A stretch of DNA of 64,000 nucleotides from Natrononativus amylolyticus (GTDB lineage: Archaea > Halobacteriota > Halobacteria > Halobacteriales > Natrialbaceae). This document shows, in pieces, positions 59,003 to 64,000 of the stretch (its first letter is position 1; the number at the start of each line of letters is the position of its first letter). Both the position numbers and the translations under genes were made by a program. Location of the stretch: NCBI RefSeq assembly GCF_024362525.1, contig NZ_CP101459.1, positions 310,001-374,000 of the forward strand, read 5' to 3'. The notes under the pieces were generated by a model. The model saw only the letters and a list, made by a program, of their open reading frames with translations. It did not search any database and was not told the origin of the DNA.

Positions 59003-59410
59003 CTAACAGCAGAACATGAACGGGTTCAGCAGCGCGACGCGGTCGCCGTCCTCGAGTTCCGTGTCGAACCCCGCCAGGTGTTCGTTGAACCGACCGTTCA
59101 CGCAGATTCTCGCGTACGTCCGCGTCTGTTCGCCCTCCGGGTTCTTCCGCCAGGTTCCCGGCAACTCCGCCGGCGGACGCGCCCACCCTCGCGCCGTCGA
59201 CTCGGCTTCCGTCTCCGCGATCAGCAGGTCCGCGACGTCGTACTCGGCGAAGAACGCCTCGAGGAACTCCCGTAAAGTGGCGCCCTCGAAGGTGAACTCG
59301 AAACCGTGGGCGCCGACGGCGTCGCGGACGTGGCCGGTACAGCGAACGTCGACGGTTGTCGTAACGGTCTCCTGTCGTCTCTCGTGGCTCTGACTCGAGT
59401 GCGGTGGCAT
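59003..59410 (-). CDS. MoaD/ThiS-like (ubiquitin-fold) protein ending in Cys-Cys
   Basis: A 135-residue protein. VDVRCTGHVRDAVGAHGFEFTFEGATLREFLEAFF and the final TELEDGDRVALLNPFMFCC match the beta-grasp fold of MoaD/ThiS/SAMP proteins, in which a C-terminal Gly-Gly carries sulfur or forms isopeptide bonds. Here the end is CC instead of GG. An insert (about 65-95) lengthens it. It could be a sulfur carrier with altered chemistry or a catalytically inactive relative. It is divergent from the membrane protein at 59507. Confidence 0.75.
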   Translation of the reverse strand: MPPHSSQSHERRQETVTTTVDVRCTGHVRDAVGAHGFEFTFEGATLREFLEAFFAEYDVADLLIAETEAESTARGWARPPAELPGTWRKNPEGEQTRTYARICVNGRFNEHLAGFDTELEDGDRVALLNPFMFCC

Positions 59411-59506
59411 CTGGATCACGCTCGTCTAGAGGCCGTCGAGCCGCTAATGGTCCCCTCCGAACACGTTCGGAACCAGGACGACGACCGTGGGCCGCCCACT
59501 CGAGGT

Positions 59507-60871
59507 ATGAACGCGCTTCCGGGCGGTCTCCACACCGACCAGCAGCCGCCGATGACGATCCCGCTTCGACACTTCGTCGTCGGCCTCGCCTTCCTCGTCG
59601 CCGGCGTCGGGATGGGAACCGTACAGTCTGTCTCGTCGCTGCCGGGACTGGATTCGATCGCACACGTCCACCTCCTGTTGATCGGCTGGATCTGCCTCAC
59701 GATTATGGGGGCGATGACCCAGTTCGTTCCCGTCTGGTCCGGCGTCACGCTCTACTCCCGTCGACTCGCCGTCGTCCAGCTCTGGCTCGTCTCCGGGGGG
59801 CTCGTCGGATTCGTCGCCGTCCTGCTGGCGGGTCGACTCGTCCTCCTCCCGGCGTTCGCGACGCTGTTGCTCGCGGGCATCTGGGTGTTCGTCTACAACG
59901 TCGGCCGGACGCTGGCTCGAGCCCGGCCGCTGGATTCCACCGAGCGCCACTTCGCGTTCGCCCTCGGCTGTTTCGCCGCGGTCGCGCCGCTCGGCGTCGC
60001 CCTCGCCGTCGACCTCCAGACGCCGGTGTTCGACGCCTTGTCGGTAGGGCGCTTCGACGTGATCCTGGCCCACGCGACGCTCGCCGTCTTCGGCGGGGTG
60101 CTGGCGACGGTCGTCGGCGCGCTCTCCCAGCTCGCGACGATGTTCACCCAGGCGTCGCCCGCCCGGATCGATCGCCCTCTCCTGCGCCTCGAGGCGTGGG
60201 CGCTACCCGCCGGCGTCGTCTGTTTCGCGCTCGGTCGGGGGCTCGGCTCGCTCGCGCTTGCTCGAGTCGGTGCGCTCGCGGTACTCGTCGGCGCGGCCGC
60301 GTTCGCCCTCGTCGTCGCGGGGTTGCTCTCGAGGGCCTCCGTCGACCGGAGCCCGATGACGGCCCGGTACTGGGTGGTCGTCGGCTCCCTGCTCGCGTGG
60401 GCCGCCCTCGCCGCCCCCGCGTGGTGGCGCGATCCGATGGCCCCCGACGCCCTGTTCGGCGCCCCCGGAACGAGCACGCTCCTCGTCGTCGGCGTCTTCG
60501 GGTTCGTCGTCGTCGGCACCCTGTACCACGTGATTCCGTTCATCGTCTGGCTCGACCGCTACAGCGACCGCCTCGGCTTCGAGCGCGTGCCGATGATCGA
60601 CGACCTCTACTCGAGCCGACTCGAGCGCGTCGACTTCGCGGCGACCGTAGCCGGCTTCGCCGGACTCGCCGCTGCGGGCCTGCTCCCGGTTCCGGCGGCT
60701 GTCGTCGTCGCGGGCGGCGTGTCGATGACGATCGGATTCGCCGTGTTCGCCGCCAACATGCTTCTGGTGATCCACCGCCACGGGCCGGGCGGGTTCGGCG
60801 GCGCGCTCTCTCGCTCCCGGTCGGACTCCGAGGAGACGGTCGACGTCGCTGACGAGCGAGCGACCGGCTGA
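59507..60871 (+). CDS. Polytopic membrane protein (heme-copper/NnrS-like layout)
   Basis: A 454-residue protein with about twelve helices. Several helices carry membrane His residues (IAHVHLLLIGWICLTIMGAMTQFVP, ILAHATLAVFGG, GTLYHVIPFIVWLDRY), which recall heme-binding membrane proteins such as NnrS or cytochrome-oxidase-like subunits. A second, related gene is at 61639-62823. The family is not certain; a role in nitric-oxide or respiratory metabolism is a guess from His placement. Confidence 0.6.
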   Translation: MNALPGGLHTDQQPPMTIPLRHFVVGLAFLVAGVGMGTVQSVSSLPGLDSIAHVHLLLIGWICLTIMGAMTQFVPVWSGVTLYSRRLAVVQLWLVSGGLVGFVAVLLAGRLVLLPAFATLLLAGIWVFVYNVGRTLARARPLDSTERHFAFALGCFAAVAPLGVALAVDLQTPVFDALSVGRFDVILAHATLAVFGGVLATVVGALSQLATMFTQASPARIDRPLLRLEAWALPAGVVCFALGRGLGSLALARVGALAVLVGAAAFALVVAGLLSRASVDRSPMTARYWVVVGSLLAWAALAAPAWWRDPMAPDALFGAPGTSTLLVVGVFGFVVVGTLYHVIPFIVWLDRYSDRLGFERVPMIDDLYSSRLERVDFAATVAGFAGLAAAGLLPVPAAVVVAGGVSMTIGFAVFAANMLLVIHRHGPGGFGGALSRSRSDSEETVDVADERATG

Positions 60872-60958
60872 TGTCGGTCGTCCTCGAGCGATTCGGTGAT
60901 TCCCACCGACTGGGGACCGGCTTCCGTGTTCTTGCTCGTCTCGCACGTACCTTCAGCC

Positions 60959-61588
60959 GTGATATACCAGGACATTCTCGTTCCGACCGACGGGAGCGAC
61001 GGCAGCCGACGGGCGATCGCACACGCGCTCGAGCTCGCCGAAGCCGCCGACGGAACCGTTCACGCCCTGGCCGTTCTCGACGAGGGCGCCCGCGAGTCGC
61101 TCGCCAGCGACGTCGTCCGCGAGGGTGCCGAGCGCGCCGCCAGGCGGGCGACCGACCGCGTCGAGACCGAGGCCGACCGCCGCGGCGTCGCCGTCGTGAA
61201 GGTGCTCCGGCGGGGGACCCCCGCGGCGTCGATCCTCGAGTACGCAGACGAGACGGCCGTCGACGCCATCGTGATGGGAACGCACGGGCGGAGCGGCCTC
61301 GACCGGCTGATCGTCGGCAGCGTCACCGAACGCGTCGTCCAGGCCGCAGACGTTCCGGTCGTCACCGTTCGGATGGACGACGAGATCACGATCACCGAGG
61401 CTACGCACGCTAAGGATATCGCTCTCGAGGCGCTCGCGGACGACCACGAGAACCCGCGGGTGCTCGAGCACCCATACCGGACGAGTGCGTCGTGGATCGT
61501 TCCGATCGAGAGCGACACCGGGACCGGCAACGTCCACGTCGACGCGGTGACCGGCGTCGCTCGAGTCGGCGCGGTCACCAATGACTGA
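60959..61588 (+). CDS. Universal stress protein (UspA family)
   Basis: A 209-residue protein with an N-terminal strand IYQDILVPTDGSDGSRRAI and the ATP-binding loop VMGTHGRSGLDRLIVGSVTERVV (G-x2-G-x9-GS type). An extra C-terminal tail of about 65 residues follows the usual fold and ends with a VDAVTGVARVGAV strand. I chose GTG at 60959 because the UspA strand starts right after it. It lies between two related membrane protein genes. Confidence 0.9.
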   Translation: MIYQDILVPTDGSDGSRRAIAHALELAEAADGTVHALAVLDEGARESLASDVVREGAERAARRATDRVETEADRRGVAVVKVLRRGTPAASILEYADETAVDAIVMGTHGRSGLDRLIVGSVTERVVQAADVPVVTVRMDDEITITEATHAKDIALEALADDHENPRVLEHPYRTSASWIVPIESDTGTGNVHVDAVTGVARVGAVTND

Positions 61589-61638
61589 TGGCTCGGGGTC
61601 GTGTTGAGTGCGGTCGGACGGCCCCTCTCGCGCTTCTG

Positions 61639-62823
61639 TTACCGCCGCTCGAGGAACACCGCCAGCACGACGAAGGCGTACAGCGCCGCCCCGGTGAGGA
61701 CGAGCAGCGAGCCGCCCCGCTCGAGGTCGGGCGCTCGTCGCAGGAGGCCGGCCGCCTCGAGCGTGAGCCCGCCGACCAGTAATCCGGTCGAGAGGTGGGC
61801 CGTTCGGTCGCCGACGCCCGGCGTCGTTCCGATCGCGGGCGGATAGAACTGGTAGCTCACGCCAACGATGGTCAATCCGAGAAAGCCCGCCAGCGCCAGG
61901 CGGTAGTGGGCGTCGAACGCGCCGGCGGCGAACTCGCCGAACGCGAACGTGAGCCCGAGGCCCACCGCGGCGACCCCGCAGAGCGCGCCGGCGAGGACGG
62001 CGTAGAAGCCGACGCGGCGGCGCTCGCTTCGATAAAACATGTCGGCGTAAGCGACCGCGAATCCCCCGATCGCGACCGCCTGGAGCACCGCCCCGATGCG
62101 GAACGTCGCCCCGCCGAGGAAGTCGGTCGCGAGAAGCGCGGGCGCGAGCGCCCCCGCAGGGAGGACGAGCGCGACGAGTGCGAATCGTGGCGTCGTCACC
62201 AGAAACCGCGGGAGCAGCCGAAACCCGATCGCGAACACGAGCAACGCGCCCGCCCCCGCGGCGAGAAGGTGGGTCGCCGCCGGACCGCCCGCAGGAAGCG
62301 GGGACGGGTCGAACCCGACCGACTCGAGGACGGGAACCGCCGAACCGGCCAGCAGGTAGGCCACGACGACGGGGACAAACGCGTTGGCGAGGCGATCGAC
62401 GCGCCGGCGGTGGGCGTTCGCCTCGCCGGTTCCCGTCTCGCCTCCGAGGAGGTTGTCGCGGACGGTCCAGCCGATCGCGCCGACGAAGACCAGACAGCCG
62501 CCCAGCCAGAGGCCGGCTCCGAGCGAGCCGGCCTGTGGTGGCCCGACCCCGATCGAGTCAGCGGCGAGCCCCGCCGTCCCGAGGAGCGCCAGGGGCAGGT
62601 GGACGGCTGGCGCGCGGGGAAACGCGAGCGAGCGGGCGAAGTACGACGGAATCAGGGCGTAGGCCTTCCCGAATACGACGTGGAAGACGAACCCGTACAG
62701 CCCGAGGACGATGGCGAGTCGGCGGCCGCTCCCCGCCACGACCGCGAGCTGCCAGGCGACGAAGAACAGGACGCCGGCCGCTACGAACGCCCGCGACCAG
62801 CGGGTGACGGTCGCCGAGGTCAT
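61639..62823 (-). CDS. Polytopic membrane protein, related to the one at 59507
   Basis: A 394-residue protein with about eleven helices and His residues in VLGLYGFVFHVVFGKAYALIPSYF, THLLAAGAGALLV and FDAHYRLALAGFLGLTIVGVSYQFYPP. These His placements and the ALIPSYF/QFYPP segments resemble those of the protein at 59507. It may bind heme or a metal in the membrane. It is convergent with the universal stress protein gene, 50 bp apart. Confidence 0.6.
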   Translation of the reverse strand: MTSATVTRWSRAFVAAGVLFFVAWQLAVVAGSGRRLAIVLGLYGFVFHVVFGKAYALIPSYFARSLAFPRAPAVHLPLALLGTAGLAADSIGVGPPQAGSLGAGLWLGGCLVFVGAIGWTVRDNLLGGETGTGEANAHRRRVDRLANAFVPVVVAYLLAGSAVPVLESVGFDPSPLPAGGPAATHLLAAGAGALLVFAIGFRLLPRFLVTTPRFALVALVLPAGALAPALLATDFLGGATFRIGAVLQAVAIGGFAVAYADMFYRSERRRVGFYAVLAGALCGVAAVGLGLTFAFGEFAAGAFDAHYRLALAGFLGLTIVGVSYQFYPPAIGTTPGVGDRTAHLSTGLLVGGLTLEAAGLLRRAPDLERGGSLLVLTGAALYAFVVLAVFLERR

Positions 62824-62885
62824 CGCTCACCACCTCGCGGGCGAGCCACGTAAACGCTCTCCCCGTTCGACACGTTCCCGTCCGC

Positions 62886-63404
62886 TCAGATCGGCGCCTC
62901 CCTCGACTTCGATGGCTCGAGCGTTCCGGACTCGGCCAGCCGGTGCTCCTCCCGCTCGAGGACGTCGTTGATCACCGTCGCCTGGAAGTGCATCGGGTGG
63001 ACGCGCACCCGAACGAGGTCGTACTCGTGGCGGTCGGCGAGGCCGTTCCACGCCCGGAACGACCCCTTCGTCAGGGCGTCCGCCTGCGGGCAGAACGGCG
63101 TCGTCGGCGTGAACTCCGCGCGCAGCACCGCCGGCTCGCTCTCGAGTGCGTACCGGTAGCCGGCGTCGGGGTGTCGGCGGTCGAGGTTGAGTCGGGCGAG
63201 ATTGTAGCCGAAGGTGGCGTCGTAGACGCCGCGTTCCTCGAACAGGTCGCGGGTCACGGCGTGAAACGCGACGTGGGCCGCCCCCTCGAGGAGGTCGTGA
63301 CGCTCGAGGAAGGGCCCTGGTTCAGGGAGGTGATCGGGAACGAAGGCGTCCCACTCGTCGAACTGGTCGTCTCGGTCGGCGCGGCGGGGAACGAAGGGGT
63401 TCAT
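62886..63404 (-). CDS. Hypothetical protein with a DUF59-like Cys-Pro motif
   Basis: A 172-residue soluble protein. LRAEFTPTTPFCPQADALT, followed by VRVRVHPMHFQATVIND, recalls the Fe-S-assembly DUF59/MIP18 fold with its T-P-x-x-x-CP motif. His residues in the N-terminal half (LERHDLLEGAAHVAFHAV) could bind metal. It lies upstream of the membrane protein at 61639 on the same strand (gap 62 bp). Assignment to DUF59 is a weak resemblance. Confidence 0.55.
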   Translation of the reverse strand: MNPFVPRRADRDDQFDEWDAFVPDHLPEPGPFLERHDLLEGAAHVAFHAVTRDLFEERGVYDATFGYNLARLNLDRRHPDAGYRYALESEPAVLRAEFTPTTPFCPQADALTKGSFRAWNGLADRHEYDLVRVRVHPMHFQATVINDVLEREEHRLAESGTLEPSKSREAPI

Positions 63405-63589
63405 TCGGCTTCTCGAGTGGACGGACGGCGGCCGGTTCCGTGTAGGTCGTGCCGAACGTGTTCCGCCGGTTCTCGGAACGTCGATTCACGCCGGTTCGGG
63501 GACTCGAGCCGTTCCGCCGAGAGGAATCAGTGCAATCGGTGAGCGTGACGAGAGATGAAGAAAGAGGCCGAAGAACGGAGTGACGTCGC

Positions 63590-64000
63590 TTAGCCGAGGA
63601 CGTACCGCAGCTTCGGGTACTTCTCGACCAGCGTCTGCTGGCCGACCTGGAGTTGTTCGATGTAGCGGTCGACGCCGAGGATCCGTCCGGCCCCGAACGC
63701 CGCCAGGGCCAGGAACAACACGGCGTAGATCAGCGTCGAGTCGAACAGCGCCAGGACGTCGCCCTCCCACCCGCCGAGGTAGAACGCCGACATCTGGAGC
63801 GCGCCGCCCAGCGCGGCCAGGCGGAGGAAGCCGCCGACGAGCAACGCGACGCCGATCAGGACCTGCGTCACCGGGATCACGACGTTGATCACCTCGAGGA
63901 AGACTGCGCTGCTCGCCATGGTTGCGTAGAGACCGCTGACTGGACTGGCGGGGTCGACGCCGTGGACCAGGAAGCCGCTAGCGTCGAACGGTTCGCCGCT
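63590..64000 (-). CDS. DoxX-family membrane protein (cut by window edge)
   Basis: The frame runs to the right edge without a stop, so the gene starts outside the window; 136 codons are visible. Upstream of an internal ATG (63919) the frame continues with SGEPFDASGFLVHGVDPAS, a DoxX-type loop, so that ATG is not the start. Two to three helices follow, with VTQVLIGVALLVGGFLRLAALGGALQMSAFYL, the DoxX core. These proteins are linked to respiratory or redox metabolism; function here is unknown. Confidence 0.75.
   Translation of the reverse strand, partial: SGEPFDASGFLVHGVDPASPVSGLYATMASSAVFLEVINVVIPVTQVLIGVALLVGGFLRLAALGGALQMSAFYLGGWEGDVLALFDSTLIYAVLFLALAAFGAGRILGVDRYIEQLQVGQQTLVEKYPKLRYVLG

Noticed and set aside
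1-64000. tRNA, rRNA and CRISPR arrays
   Set aside because: Scanning for cloverleaf-type T-arms, rRNA-like conserved stretches and regularly spaced repeats gave nothing convincing; the tandem repeats found are short local duplications.

Overview
The window is chromosomal DNA of an extremely halophilic archaeon, most likely a Natrialbales-type haloarchaeon. The evidence is high GC with strong G/C at third codon positions, acidic proteins, twin-arginine lipoproteins (haloarchaeal export), halocyanin-type cupredoxins, Bat-type HTH regulators, UPF0058, an Orc1/Cdc6 initiator, and many genes whose ATG or GTG lies about 27-30 nt downstream of a TATA box (leaderless transcripts). No rRNA, tRNA or CRISPR array was found.

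Region 1 (1-19.4 kb) is a catabolic island. It has a cut-off ceramidase-like gene, a Gfo/Idh/MocA oxidoreductase, a mandelate-racemase-type enolase-superfamily enzyme, a Dpp/Opp-type ABC importer (lipoprotein, two permeases, fused double ATPase) and an IclR regulator. Next come an exported GHL10-type glycosidase, AnmK (anhydro-MurNAc kinase), NagZ-like GH3, a NamZ-like DUF1343 protein, an F420-type LLM oxidoreductase and a second TIM-barrel glycosidase-like protein. AnmK, NagZ and NamZ are bacterial cell-wall (murein) recycling families, yet haloarchaea have no murein. The simplest reading is import and breakdown of foreign peptidoglycan or a chemically similar glycan. This is the most interesting signal in the window.

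Region 2 (19.4-33 kb) is mixed: AT-rich intergenic DNA, a polytopic membrane protein, a MATE exporter, two related short transcription units of unknown function, an ArsM-like methyltransferase with an AhpD-like partner and a nearby regulator, CPBP protease, AI-2E family transporter, sulfite-oxidase-like enzyme, two related mini zinc-ribbon proteins, and a PAS kinase. At 33.1-33.75 kb lies a 5'-truncated IS200/IS605-type tnpB with structured right-end hairpins.

Region 3 (33.7-45 kb) holds a copper-type P-type ATPase with a SafE-like membrane protein, an S9 peptidase, PadR, DUF3267 and SHOCT proteins and a lipoprotein cupredoxin. It also holds orc1/cdc6 with a 770-bp upstream region carrying repeats and an inverted pair of ORB-like motifs, a candidate replication origin.

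Region 4 (45-64 kb) is rich in signalling and redox genes. It has four histidine kinases without response regulators, three DUF2249 proteins, a heme o synthase remnant, a Bat-type regulator, cupin, DUF411 and halocyanin-like proteins. An operon encodes an iron-sulfur subunit, an NrfD-type membrane subunit and a small membrane protein, followed by Mrp/NBP35. A CGCGG-motif RiPP-precursor-like gene, a MoaD-like protein ending in Cys-Cys, two related polytopic membrane proteins flanking a universal stress protein, and a DoxX-like gene cut by the right edge complete the window. The region looks like an electron-transfer and copper/Fe-S module with its sensory control. Function statements rest on recognised motifs only; no database search was run.
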